In this document: positions 1-11,300 of the stretch, one piece after another
How the letters are laid out: each line of letters begins with the position of its first letter
Position numbering within the stretch: position 1 is the stretch's first letter
Source of the DNA: Aquila chrysaetos chrysaetos
Taxonomy: Eukaryota; Chordata; Aves; Accipitriformes; Accipitridae
Direction: 5' to 3'
Assembly: GCF_900496995.4 (NCBI RefSeq)
Contig: NC_044014.1
Coordinates: 3,592,501 to 3,656,500 of the forward strand
DNA: 64,000 nt
The notes under the pieces: generated by a model
What the model was told of the DNA's origin: nothing
Database searches by the model: none
The model's input: the letters and a program-made list of their open reading frames with translations, nothing else
Program-made: the position numbers and the translations under genes

Positions 1-1211
1 GTGATATATATCATCTCTTCTAAACTTCCTTGGAAAATGGAAGGGCTTAAAAGTTTGCACATATATTTATCTTCTGCAACGATACTGGCAAATACCTTTG
101 ATGTTCAGATTAGTGTGACTACCCAGGGCACCTTACCCCTGTCCTCAGTGCCCAGACCTGGCTGGACGTAGGCAACGCTCTGGTCATCCTTGTGTTCAGA
201 GACCAGAACGTAAACCCATTTCTTCCATACACCTGGACTGGGAAGCTGAAGTTACAACTATCCACGTCACCTGTGTGCATCAGGGCAGCAGCTCATGCAC
301 CGCAGGGATGTTCCTTCCCCTCCCCTGGATCTGTCGTGCCGTACGGAGGGGGGACCCTGCCCCGTCTCCCCACTTTTTCTTTCATCGTCCTGGTGCAAAT
401 CTAAATAACGCAGCTGTGCAGGCAGCAGTCCTCTCCTCCCTCGTCTCCCTGATAAACGTGGTTAGACGCAGTCTCCTTCATCAAGAATCAGTTCTGATTA
501 CCTACTGACTGGCTTCCCACCTTGTACGAATACCATCCCTTCCCGTTCAGAGGCCATTTTTGCAAGCAAGGTGTTAAAATTACCTATTCCTGAGACTCAC
601 CGACTGCTAAGATTGGTAATTATTTTCCCATATCCAGGGAAATGCTGATTGGAATTATTGCAGATATCTTCATATTTGATCAGGAAAGAGTAATATAATT
701 TTCCTCCTCCTAATGCTCGGCATAATTATTCACAGCCCTGCAAAACAAGTGTAAATTGAATCAGAAATGATCATACCAGGCCAGGTTCCCAACACGCATC
801 AGCTGAGAATGCAACCAGTGTGCACGGGTGCAAGTGCTTGCATGAGTATGTCGGGAAAATGGGTCGCTTGATACAGCAGTAATCTTCGCTGGCTCGTGAT
901 CTGAATAAAGGTTGTACACAGCTGCATGTGACAATGAAAAAAGTCATATGCATTTAAATAAATGAACTCTGCAATGAAGCTGGTTGCTATGGGTCTTCTC
1001 CATCCTTCTCTTTCTGTAGGGCAGCTTCAGAAAACAATTCAGCTCCAGATGAAGTTGTTAAATGTCTTTTCGTTGAAATATGGAGATTTGGATCCAGCCT
1101 TGTCATCAAAAATTAATCAGAAATATTGTACCATGACTACACAGAACGTGACATTTAAAATTTCAGTAAACGCAGATTCCTCCAATATTAACTTTATTTT
1201 CCCTCTGCTAG
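1..1211 (+). other. C10orf90: Intron of C10orf90 (upstream part of the gene lies outside the window)
   Basis: Non-coding sequence to the left of the first recognisable C10orf90 exon. It is AT-rich and I could not recognise another exon in 1-1019. The last 192 bases (1020-1211) stay open in the frame of the next exon and begin after an acceptor-like TTTCTGTAG, so they could be an alternative 5' extension of that exon. The peptide they would encode does not resemble the ALMS-motif part of the protein, so I treat them as intron by preference. Confidence 0.5.
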
Positions 1212-1275
1212 ATAACCTCTTCAAACCAAAGGAAAGATTCATTCCAGAGAAGGAGATGCATATGAGATCCAAAAG
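1212..1275 (+). CDS. C10orf90: C10orf90 (FATS) coding exon, start of the C-terminal ALMS motif
   Basis: A 64-nt internal exon. It follows a strong polypyrimidine acceptor (TTTTCCCTCTGCTAG) and ends at an AG|GTACGA donor. Translation gives NLFKPKERFIPEKEMHMRSK, then an arginine codon split across the junction. The next exon continues in phase with IYDNLPEVKKKQEEKQKR, so together they form a basic, charged motif typical of the C-terminal ALMS domain shared by ALMS1, CEP295 and C10orf90. C10orf90/FATS is described as a regulator of p53 and p21 stability and as a cytoskeleton- or centrosome-associated protein. Choosing among the three ALMS proteins rests on the C-terminus in the next exons and on ADAM12 lying downstream. 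An in-frame alternative acceptor at 1020 would lengthen the exon by 64 codons. Confidence 0.7.
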
Positions 1276-2495
1276 GTACGAATCATTTCGGTTTAGAGTT
1301 CCCTGCAAATCACTGCCATCTCACGCCTAAGGCAGTGTATTTCCACGTTGTCTTCATACACTGGAGGGCTGGACTGTCACGCTGCTTGCCACGCTTTTGT
1401 GCAATGCTCATGGTTTTCTTCCACTGTACCAGTTTAATAGATTTGGGGCAGCCCTGCCCATTGAGCACCCCTTTTCTAGCAGTTTCAGACAGCAAGGGGT
1501 ACCCATGGCGTGAAAACTAAGTCCCTGACAGATACCTCATATTGGACATTCAAAAATGTAAGCAGTACAGTCACTCTGTTTTTTTTTTTTCACCCTGGTT
1601 ATGGCACATAGTATAGAATTACAGCAAACTATTAGGAACGTGGTATCTGATCTTTAAGGATATTGCATGTCATGCCATCATTTACAAGGAAAGCTGCAAA
1701 TGGCTACCATGCAGAATTCATCCTGGTTTTAACAGTGCTCAAGATGCGTCCCATTTCTCTTCTCCAAAATACAATCTCCAGCCAAACCAGGCTGCTTCAA
1801 GAACTCAGTATTGCAAAATATTATGAAGAAAAATCGGAACTAAACAGGCTTTTTATGCAGGCAAAAAACAGGACTGCTGCCAAGGAAGGTCCGACTTTCT
1901 TTTCAGACCCCTGGGAATTTTATCATTGATTTCCATGGTAAAAGATCAGACCAGAAGTCACTGTTTTGAGGGCAACTCATGTTATTTTTAAAATGGACAG
2001 ATTATGTTCTCCTTGGTAAAAAGAGTTCCTAATGACAGTGAAAAAATGTTAACAGTCTACAGTCTAATAATGATGGTTTTCTTGTATTTTAGAAAAATAC
2101 TTGAAAATTATTGCTTGGTATTAATTTTGTGACATAAATACAAAAAAGTGTACAGGCCAGACTCTGGTTTGAATTACATTGCTATAAATTGAAACCAACT
2201 CCCCTGAGCTCATTAGAAGCTAACCCAGAATTATGCTGCTGCATTGAGATAACCTGATCCCATCTCTTTCTTTGCTTTTTGGTTAAAAATTAGGAGTGTT
2301 TTTCAACAAGTCAGATTTTATATAAAAACATTATTGTAATCATTTATAATTCCTGTGTCATAAATCTAATTCAAGTACTTAGAGATGCCCATTAATGACA
2401 AGTATTGCATTGAAGGCAAACATTTCCTATAGGAAAAACAAATTATTTGAGTCCCAGAGATGACACGTGAAGTTAACTTTTTAAATTCATTCCAG
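1276..2495 (+). other. C10orf90: C10orf90 intron between the two ALMS-motif exons
   Basis: A 1.2-kb AT-rich intron bounded by GTACGA and TTCATTCCAG. The apparent open stretches in it (for example 1335-1520 and 1663-1929) have no recognisable protein content and no supporting splice structure. I see no repeat or RNA gene in it. Confidence 0.65.
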
Positions 2496-2595
2496 GATTT
2501 ATGACAATTTACCTGAAGTAAAGAAGAAACAAGAAGAAAAACAGAAACGGATCATCATCCAGAGTAACAGAATGCGTGTTGAGATCTTTAAAAAG
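2496..2595 (+). CDS. C10orf90: C10orf90 (FATS) coding exon, core of the ALMS motif
   Basis: A 100-nt internal exon. The acceptor is TTCATTCCAG and the donor AAAAAG|GTACGG. Its first base completes the arginine codon from the previous exon. The peptide runs IYDNLPEVKKKQEEKQKR, then IIIQSNRMRVEIFKK. This matches the family pattern of a tyrosine-containing turn, LPEV, a lysine/glutamate-rich helix, then a QSNR-R-EIFKK segment. The reading frame is open across the whole exon and joins in phase to both neighbours. This is the most diagnostic protein segment of the gene in the window. The residues come from the sequence; the family assignment is from remembered ALMS-domain character, not from a search. 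Confidence 0.82.
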
Positions 2596-3155
2596 GTACG
2601 GATTTACCGTGAATGCCAAGTATAGTTTTGTCACCCTTCTTTACCTGGGAATGGGTCCACAGAGGCAGCACCTGCCTGAGGAGCCGGTGCTAATCATGTG
2701 CAAACCTGAGAGCAAAGGATATTTTTTCAGTCTTGTCCTTGGGTTAGGCACTTCTTTAAACTTGAATTAACAGCTGAACCTTGTGTTGGAATAAGCACCC
2801 TCGACTTTTGTTTTTTAAATATGAGTCATTAGTTGTGGTAGAAAGCTGCATCAGCACAGTTAATCCAGGTGCAGATCTGAGGCATTCCCAGATAATCCCG
2901 CTCCACGTTGCACACAAGTACCAGTTCTTCCTTGTTTAAGTGCTCTATTCCTGCAATTACACCCTTCCTGTCCAAGTTGGAAAAGCTTTCAGTGCTTTCT
3001 TTTTTTTCTTTTTTGGAGCAACGTAGCCAGTAGATTTGAAGTCTGAGAATGCTAATACGATCTCACCTACAGTATCACTGAAGATTTCTACAGTTAGAGC
3101 CACCTCGTGTATTTTAACGGTATCTTAAGGCTGTTTTGCGTTGTTTTTTTCCTAG
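2596..3155 (+). other. C10orf90: Last intron of C10orf90
   Basis: A short 560-nt intron from GTACGG to a TTGTTTTTTTCCTAG acceptor with a clear pyrimidine tract. I see nothing else in it. Confidence 0.7.
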
Positions 3156-3194
3156 CAATTACTGGACCAGCTCCTTCGAAGAAACACAGAGTGA
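3156..3194 (+). CDS. C10orf90: C10orf90 (FATS) last coding exon with stop codon
   Basis: The final coding segment begins directly after the TTTTTTTCCTAG acceptor. It encodes QLLDQLLRRNTE followed by TGA at 3192-3194. Phase agrees with the previous exon, which ends on a complete codon (EIFKK), so the joined C-terminus reads EIFKKQLLDQLLRRNTE. A short leucine- and arginine-rich helix after FKK is the expected end of ALMS-motif proteins of this kind. The position of the stop just after the ALMS motif fits C10orf90, where the motif is at the extreme C-terminus. Confidence 0.78.
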   Translation, partial: QLLDQLLRRNTE

Positions 3195-4075
3195 CAAAGG
3201 ATTCTCTTGCCCATCATCCTAATTGGATCTTGAATGCCTTTGACTGCTAGATAAGCCATAAAATTCACTGTTATCTCAATTACCGGGAGGTATTTTTCTT
3301 ATCTTTGGCTCTTTATATGAAGAAAGATCATTTATATTTCAATTGAAATTTTAGGGCAACTTTCAAGTAATCGGAAAGAGTCTAAAAGGGAACACAGCTC
3401 TTTCAGAGCATCACCTTTTGGTCAGTTTACCCAGAGGAAATAATTTTAAGAATTTTTAATGCAAATACTGAAATAAGGTGGTATTATTTATCTTAATCTT
3501 TTAAAAAGTATATGTCTCTGTAGCAATAGGACTGGGTTTATAAGATCTGGAAAACTTATTTCTCTGAAGTATTCTATTAATTGATTTCCTGTGAGTTAAA
3601 TCCTTGAAGTAAAGAAAAATGAATATCATTATTTGTTATGTTTAGAAACTAGCTGAAATAGCATGACCACATAATCATAGCAGCAGCAGTTTCACATTAA
3701 TACTTAACATACCAAAAGGGACCAATATTTTAGCTCTCTGAAGAACTCTATTCCTGTTTATATAGTGAATCTGCATAGCAAGCTTACCTGTTAAAGAGCA
3801 ATATTTAAAAATCTGATTATAACACTGTTTTTCGTGTTTTTCATTGTAATATATATTTTACTCCAATTCTGTGAGCATTAAGTATTTATAGAAATGGCAT
3901 ATTAAGAAGTGGTGCCAAGAAGTATGTTTGCATCAAAACTGCAGAACTAAAACCATCTGTAGTGTTTCCTCCAAAAAAATATTTAAATCTTTATTTGTAC
4001 ATTTTGGAAGTAAAAACAACCAGCTTACAAACCAATGAAGTTTATTTATGGAATAAAATATGAATATAATATTGA
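3195..4075 (+). other. C10orf90: C10orf90 3' UTR (end approximate)
   Basis: AT-rich sequence after the TGA with no further coding signal. It contains several ATTTA-type stretches and ends near an AATAAA at 4052-4057. The 3' end is inferred to be about 10-30 bases past the hexamer; transcript data would be needed to fix it. Confidence 0.5.
4052..4057 (+). terminator. C10orf90: Probable polyadenylation signal of C10orf90
   Basis: Canonical AATAAA about 860 bases after the stop codon, in an AT-rich context and followed within about 35 bases by a T-rich stretch (ATGTTTTTATTTGG). It is the best canonical hexamer I noticed downstream of the stop. Hexamer and spacing are seen; use is inferred. Confidence 0.5.
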
Positions 4076-4359
4076 TCCAACTGCTATGTTTTTATTTGGT
4101 ACTGTTAAATATAACACAATTATTGAAACTGCTTGAGAAGTCATGCCTTTGTATGCCACAAATCCTATGGTAAAAAATATTGCCCATAAAAATCACTGCA
4201 AGTGTTAACCTCTGTTGCATGAACACTCAATTGAGTGTGTTTGAATGAGGCTGGAATTTGGCCTTTGATATCGATGCTTTATTTTTCTAATCCAGCCTGC
4301 GATGTAAGGTCAGGTTTTTTGGAAGAGGGATGTTTGTTAGCTGGGCTTTGGCCACTGCG

Positions 4360-4520
4360 ATAGCCTCCAGCTGTGTGACCTGTGCTGGACCACAGGGAAC
4401 CCAGTTATATTTTGTGCTCTGGCTGTCTCTGCTAGATTACTTTGCCTCTTTGTGTTTCAGCTTCCCAGTTTGTAAAGTAGGATTAATGATGTTAACTTCT
4501 GCTCACAGACAAGATAGCGA
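4360..4520 (+). repeat. MIR-like (CORE-SINE) relic
   Basis: Contains AGCTGTGTGACC near 4370, then after a gap TTTCAGCTTCCCAGTTTGTA followed by AAGTAGGATTAATGATG. This is the MIR series of 'agctgtgtgacctt', 'cctcagtttccccatctgtaa' and 'aatggggataatgat'. It is diverged and interrupted. The match is to remembered MIR consensus, not to a repeat search. Confidence 0.55.
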
Positions 4521-5205
4521 TTTATTGAACAAATACGTTGCATTCCAGATAGATAGGTATCTTTAAAAACTCGTCAATTAGTTCAATGCATTTTGAGAGG
4601 ACATGTAAGGTAAGGTAATGCTGGCTGTAAAGAAGAAACCGCCAGGGTTCTTCCCCCAGAAAAGTCTTTTTAACCAAGCAAGTAAAGCTGTACTGGAAAC
4701 CGAAGTCAGTGCTGGACCACAAATGGCTCCAAGTAGAATTTGTAAAAGGGACTGCAAGAAGGAGCATCCCCCAAGCTTTGCAGCTCAGCTGCGTGGTAGA
4801 TCTGCTCTCCTGTGGGTTCATCGATCCCGCTTGCTGCTCTCCAGGAAAAACATGTGGCCTGCCTTAAACAGGAGGGCCTTTCTCTCTCTGGTGGACTTCT
4901 GGGTCTCCACCACAGAGTGATAAATTATAGCCATAAACACCCCCACACACGCAGTCTCCTAGACTGAATCTGAAGGATTATCTTTCAAGCTTTCGGCCAG
5001 TTATAGCTCACTACAACTACTAGAGACATTTCCTATAGACGTTAGTGCCAAAATCCCCTTTGAGTTCAGTAGAAACCTAGCATTTTTCCCCGTTGGTTCC
5101 TTAGTCCCTAGTTTCTTGACTTCAGAGAAATGCAGCTTTGGTTCATCAAGCTTGTACCCTTCAGGAGCATTATTTCCTGCACACATCCATAGAGAAATAC
5201 TATAT

Positions 5206-5310
5206 ACATTTAAGCCTGCTTTACTGTACACATTTAAGCCTGCTTGTAGTCTTACCCTAGAGCCACGGCAAGACATTCTGGTATGGAGACAAGACATTTG
5301 GTATTCAGTA
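5206..5310. repeat. Pair of short local tandem duplications
   Basis: A 16-nt unit ACATTTAAGCCTGCTT occurs at 5206-5221 and again at 5230-5245, a 24-bp period. Just downstream, a unit beginning CAAGACATT occurs twice about 21-23 bases apart, near 5270 and 5291. Both look like local slippage or duplication events; they create repeated residues in a long minus-strand open frame here. Confidence 0.7.
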
Positions 5311-8300
5311 TGCATGGAGCACACAGCAAGATACCCACAGCCTGGGGCCGGGATGTCCCCTGGTGTGGGACTGGCACCTAGTGCCACCAGGAGAAGAGAG
5401 CCCCAAAACTTTTCCCACTTCTTCTCTGGCAGAGTGGAAGAGCCAGAGTCTTCCTCGTTGAGAGTGAAAGAGGATTTTACATGGAAATCAGACATTTCTC
5501 CTGCAGGATGCCTGGGAACTGAAGGGAGATGGCTTAATCTAACTGCCATAATATATGCCTCCTCCACGCCCATACAATTTTATATGCATCTGTAAATGCA
5601 GGTAAATATATATGCATATTTGACATGCTTCTCACCATCTGGCTGGGAATATCAAAGAGAGGAGCTGATCCTCCTTAGAAATCACAGCACTTAGGTCCTC
5701 GTGAGGAAATGAACCGCGTGAGGAACTGGGATGAATGGCACAGGCTTGGTGTGACACGGTTCAGCCTAGTTTCTGCCCCTCGGCACCCCCATGGGCACGC
5801 TGACCGGGGCAGGACACGTCTCAACGGACCTGGTTTCCTCTCGTTTCTGCTGGCCATCCTCGGAGACAGGGTACCACACTGGCCTGCTGCATCTTCGCCT
5901 CCCCTGGCTCATGAGGAGCTCCACCTTCTCACAGACTTAGAGCCGGTGCCCTGTTCACAAATTCTTTTGGGTTTGTAGAAGGGTTATTTCCAAATGTTTT
6001 TATTTTCTCTAAATGTAATTTTCAAAATCTGCAGGAAAAATATGTGGCAATTTGAGGTGGAAATTCTCTTGTATAAATAAGCTTGGGAGTATACCTAATG
6101 AGCAAAATGCATAATGCAAATCACTGTCTGGGAATGTTTTATGAGATATGAAACCTTTGCTTCAGAAAACCAAAAATGATCTCTGTTGCAAACCTAATTT
6201 CTTTTTCTGGGCCTCAGAAAAGAAGGTATCTGGTAATGTATCCAGCAAACAATTCTGACATTCATTTCAGCTCTACAATCCAGTCATTGTGATAGAAAAT
6301 AGACTGTACAGGAAAATGTTACTTCAGAAAAACATGAGCCTCGCAGGCTTAGCCCTATGCAAGCAGACATCAACTTAATGAATTTTAGAGTTAGGAAAAA
6401 AATTGGCATAATTTCACTTTGGACTTGCAGGCATTTCAAAGTAAAGAGTACATTTGCCATCGGATAGTATTCGACACCGAAAACTCCCCAGCCTAAATTG
6501 GAGATCACCCACACTTGTCAAATACTGGAATTTTCCTTCTTGTTGGATGCTGTTCGAGTTCGGGTTCTCTGGCTGTCAGCCCATGCCCCATGTCTTCAGG
6601 AGGGACACATTTTCCTGCTGGTACAACTCCACAAGGATTAACGCGTCTGGTAATAGGCATTGGCGTTCGTTCCCCATCTCCCTTGTTGGGTCATCTCTTT
6701 TCACGCTGCTGATTTGTACGTGCCCGCTGAACAGTATTTAATAACGAATGTTGGTTGGGGTGACATGTTGAGATGGTTTTGGGGCGTCAAGGCACAGAGT
6801 CTGCGCAGGCTTGCCAACACGTTGACTTGGCATTCTCCTTCTGAAACAAAAAGCCTCTCATTAGGGTTGACATTTTGCATTATTCAAAATGGAGCCCACA
6901 CGGGGAATGCACAGTGTTTTAGGTGTCCAAGATGTGGTGTTTGTTTGCTTGCTGGCATCATTAATTTCATCTGACAGAAATACCTCATTAAGGGTTGAAA
7001 GTCATTGCAACGTAACGCACTGAGGGTTACAGTATTCTGGGGATTTATTTCAAACCCAAATACTTTCCTGTGTATGTGTATGCAAGTCATTAGTTACTTC
7101 TTCGAGTTTACTCAGCTGGTCAGATAGATGGGGAGACTGTCTGGGTAAGACTTTTTAGGAGTTTTGTTGTTGAGTATCTGGGATTGGTCATGTTAGTGTA
7201 ATGTTTTCTGTGAGAGAGCTGATTTACAAGGAAAACAACACAGAAAAGCAGGGATAAAGTTTCTGGCAGCTCTCTCCAGAGGAAACCATTCCCCAATACA
7301 GGCATCGCAGTAAGAGCTCCATGGCTAAAAATACCCCAGCTTGCCTCATCTGTAGAGAAGTTTGCCCCTTTGACTTCAGGGACAAAAATGCCTGTGTGCT
7401 TTGATGGGTGGGTAATTATCTTTCCAGGAGCATTGACTGGCCACTTGTTCACTGATGGAGTAGATCAGTCCGCAGGGTTGTCCCACAGGGTCATATTTCA
7501 TCAAGCACTATGACTTAAGCCTGTGTAGTTTATTACTCAGTATGCTTCTCGCCGAGCTGGGTTACGGCCGGCTGGATGCCTGTGAGATGCCCTCACTGTG
7601 CTCCCCCGCTGTCACGGCCACAGGTCAGCACCAGGCACTGGGGGCTCGAGAAGTCCCAACCCCAGCTGAGACCATTCCCAGTTTGCGGTCTTCCGAATAA
7701 GAGGTGATTAGAAAGCAGTGGCACGAACTAAAATGCAAGGACACCTGGGCATAAAAATGGATTAGGATAAAAGAAGATACTGAAATTCTTTCATATATAC
7801 CGTAGGTAGAGAAGCTTAATGTGTGGATGGAAATATTTATTAAGCTTTGATTTAAATGTGCGTCTACTGATATCACAATCACAAAAATCCTTGCCCCAAA
7901 TCCTTGTTCAGAGGGAGGAGCCTGTGTTGCTCGTTGAGTGGTGCTAGTCTGCCTATTGATAAAGGCAGCGTGTTGGGCTCTGGAAGCGAAACTTGTCTCC
8001 CAGCTGAACTACCTGGAGGAGTTTTGGGAGGTTATGATTTTCTCTCTTGAATCTCTGTTTAGCTGTGGGAAAACTGTTGAAAGAAGTATGTCATGTGAAA
8101 ACACATTTCTATGTTGAAAATAAGAAGCATCCTCTTTTTTAAGTCAGGCGTCTTATTTTCCTAGTTCTCCTTGGCTCCGTACCAAAGCTGTAGGAGGCAG
8201 AATTACTTAATATCCATTTTAGATGACCCACAGAATAAGATAATGAGGTGTATCATCTCCTTACCAGCTGCAGAGTCATTTAAAAAAAAAAAAAAAGAGA

Positions 8301-11300
8301 GGAAATTGCACAAATGTGCTCATGGTACACAAAATTACATAAAATTAGTAAATAGGAAAAGTGCAATGAAATGCTTGAGGTTTGTGTTGCATAGACAGGA
8401 ATATGTAAAAGAGACCCTAATTGCAGATTTTTTTTTTTTAATTGGTCACAGTGATGCATTTTTAGACTTCATGTGTTAAATACTTTTATCTTCTACAGTA
8501 TCTTACAATGACTAGCCTTTAGTTAATATACGATTATAGAACGATACTTATGCAAGCGCCTATTACACATGAGCTGCTCCGTGGTTCTAGAGTTACTGCA
8601 GGTCTGCAATCGGCCTGAGAAATTGCCGGTAGAAAATGGCAAAGACCCTTCTGAAACCATTTTAGCTTCACCTTCTCGCTCGGGCCATCTGTTAATACAC
8701 CTTTCAATATGCTCTTGCAGCTCTTGAAGCTGTGCTTGAAGAACGGGGAGACTTCCATTTTTATTTCATGTTTCTGTGGGTTTTTTAGAACTTTTTGTTC
8801 CCTAAAGTAATTGAGCACTTTGTATCCCCTTCTGGGGTAATGTGGGGAAAGTCAGTAAAGATTGGGACCAAAAGGTAGTCTTGGGAATGGTGTCCAGTCT
8901 GAACTTGGACTAATCTTCTGATTACCTGATAATGGTGTCTGAAAGAAAGGTCCCTCAGCAAACATTGTAATGAATTGTAATATATAACTATGACCAAGGA
9001 GTTAAAAAAAACCATATTCAGGACAGAAGTCTGGTTTTGTAACTGGGCTGTCCTGTGAAATTGTGTCACTGCAGGAGGAGGCAGGGCAATAGGCTGGAGA
9101 CGGACACGTGCCGTGATTTGGGGAAGAAATGATGAGGAAAGGACAATGCTCTTCTCCATGGATAGATGACGGGCTGGATGCACAGCGCAGCCGCCTGAGG
9201 ACTGCCCATTGCCCTCCATGACAATAAGGCAGTGTATTTTGAAGAATGCCCCAATGACAGCGGTGTGGTCTTCAACAGCACTGCAGTGATGTCAGGGAAA
9301 GGGCATTACCAGTGTATTCTAGACTGCTGATTTATAGACAAATAAACCAGTGCTCAAATATTATATCCACATTAGTTCTTCATGACTAATGTTGTTACAA
9401 TGAATACCAGAGGAATTAGTAATGAATACCCACTTACTGTAAAGTGTCGCCAAATCTATACTTAACTTGTAACGCTACTGGGAGCACATATATAATTTTT
9501 GTGTTTGTTATTATGTAAAAATATAACTTTGAGGGCTCATTGGTCTAAATTTAATTATGTAATGGCATAAGTTAAACGGCATGAAAGATATATAATTATG
9601 GGCTGACTGTTCTATCTAATACTATTAGCTGCTGTTACAAAACCAACATTTTACTTCTGTTTTGGTTTTGAGAGGTTTCACTTGCTGTGTTTGTGACCCA
9701 AAGCAAATGAAATTTTGCAATAGAATCTAACAATCAGAAAATGCCTATAATAAAAGAAGCTCTGTTTCACTCTTCCTTTCATAAATAATATGAGATTAAG
9801 AGCTAATTGATTTCATTCTCCCATGATGTATACCACAGTACTTTTTAATGATTTCTCTCAAGTTTCCCATTAAGAATATTTATTTTTCTTTAAAAACAAA
9901 AATATGCTGTCCTCCTAATTTACTGTCCCAGCATTTATGATGATGGATGTTGCATTGTTTTGTGGTTTGCAGAGGGCTAGACAGGAATGTTAAAAATATA
10001 TGACTTCATAATTTTTAGTCTGAGTTGAATACTGTCCTCTTGTGAGACATGTAAAAGCTTGTGGGTTTTTTTCTTTCTTTTGTTTTCAGGGAGACAGTGA
10101 AATTTGTAGCAACAGATCAAAGTGCTTATTCTCAATGTCTGGTCTGAAGTTAAAAGGCCCATATTTAATGGGTTATTTGTCATATTTAAAGGGATTTTAG
10201 CACAGGACACCTTCCTGCCATGCTCTCAGAAATGTCTTGTCCAATATAAGGATCCTGCTGGAGAATCATCACTTCTCAGAATGAGTATTGAAATTAGTAG
10301 CAAAGCTTAAAATGACGTTTCTTCTGCCATGGAAAAATAAGGACCTGTTCAGGTGGTCTGAAAAATAAGGAGCTATCCAGGTCCTCAGGGAGAGGATACA
10401 GGATGTCCAGACCATCGGCCCAGATTACTCTGGTTTGGACATTTTCAGGATTTTTCTGTAGCAGGCTGTTGGGCAGGAAAACCTTGGTGCTTCTTCCTAC
10501 GTGGCAGAATTTCCTTCTCACTGCAGCAAATAAGGGTTGATCAACAACAGAGCACCAAATGGGAAGAGAGTGCAACCTTTTTTTAAATTTTATTTTGCAG
10601 AATATTAATCCCTGTCTGGTAGCATTAACCAAGCTGGCTTGCCACGGGTCCTCGCTGGGCACTGCAAGGGAGAGCGGGGCTCATCGGTTACCGCAATACG
10701 TTTCAGTAAGAAAATGGCAACACCAAGATGAAAAGCGGAGTTTTAGGGCTGCACAGACGTGCTGAAGAAGATCGTTTATTTATTTATTTATTATTTACAA
10801 AGATAAGTATTTGCCCCTGTGTTACTAAACCAGAAAAAAGTTTAGCTAGCGTGTTTTTTTTTTTTTTTTTTGCTCTTCCTGGAGAAAGGCTGGAAGAAGA
10901 AGATGTCAATGGCTGCTTCGGTGTGGGGTGAAGCCAGGGGCTGAGCCCTACATCCCCCCCGGGGTCTTAAGGCTGTTGGGTCAGGGTGCTGGGGGCCTTG
11001 GGGGGGTTCCCACCCGCAGGGAGGGTGCCCCAAGGTGGGGAGGGTGCCCCAAAGGAGGCTCGGCTGCCGGTGGTGGCTGTGCTCCTGGAGAGCTCTGTGT
11101 TTGCATGACCGAGGGTTTATGCTACAGGAAAAGAATGTGACCAGGGACCGTGTGAGGTTTGGGTTTTTGTGTTTTAACTGCTGAAGAATTTAGGGGGTTG
11201 CTGTTGTTGTTGTTAAGGTCCTGTATCCTTGGAGCGGTGGGTTTCTTTGTTTGCTCTTGCTTGAGCTCCTCCTGGCTTTTTCACCCTTGGCCCTGTTACA

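Noticed and set aside
8785..9219. 144-codon minus-strand frame in the intergenic spacer
   Set aside because: No domain or signal recognised and a second minus-strand frame overlaps it; no evidence for a gene.
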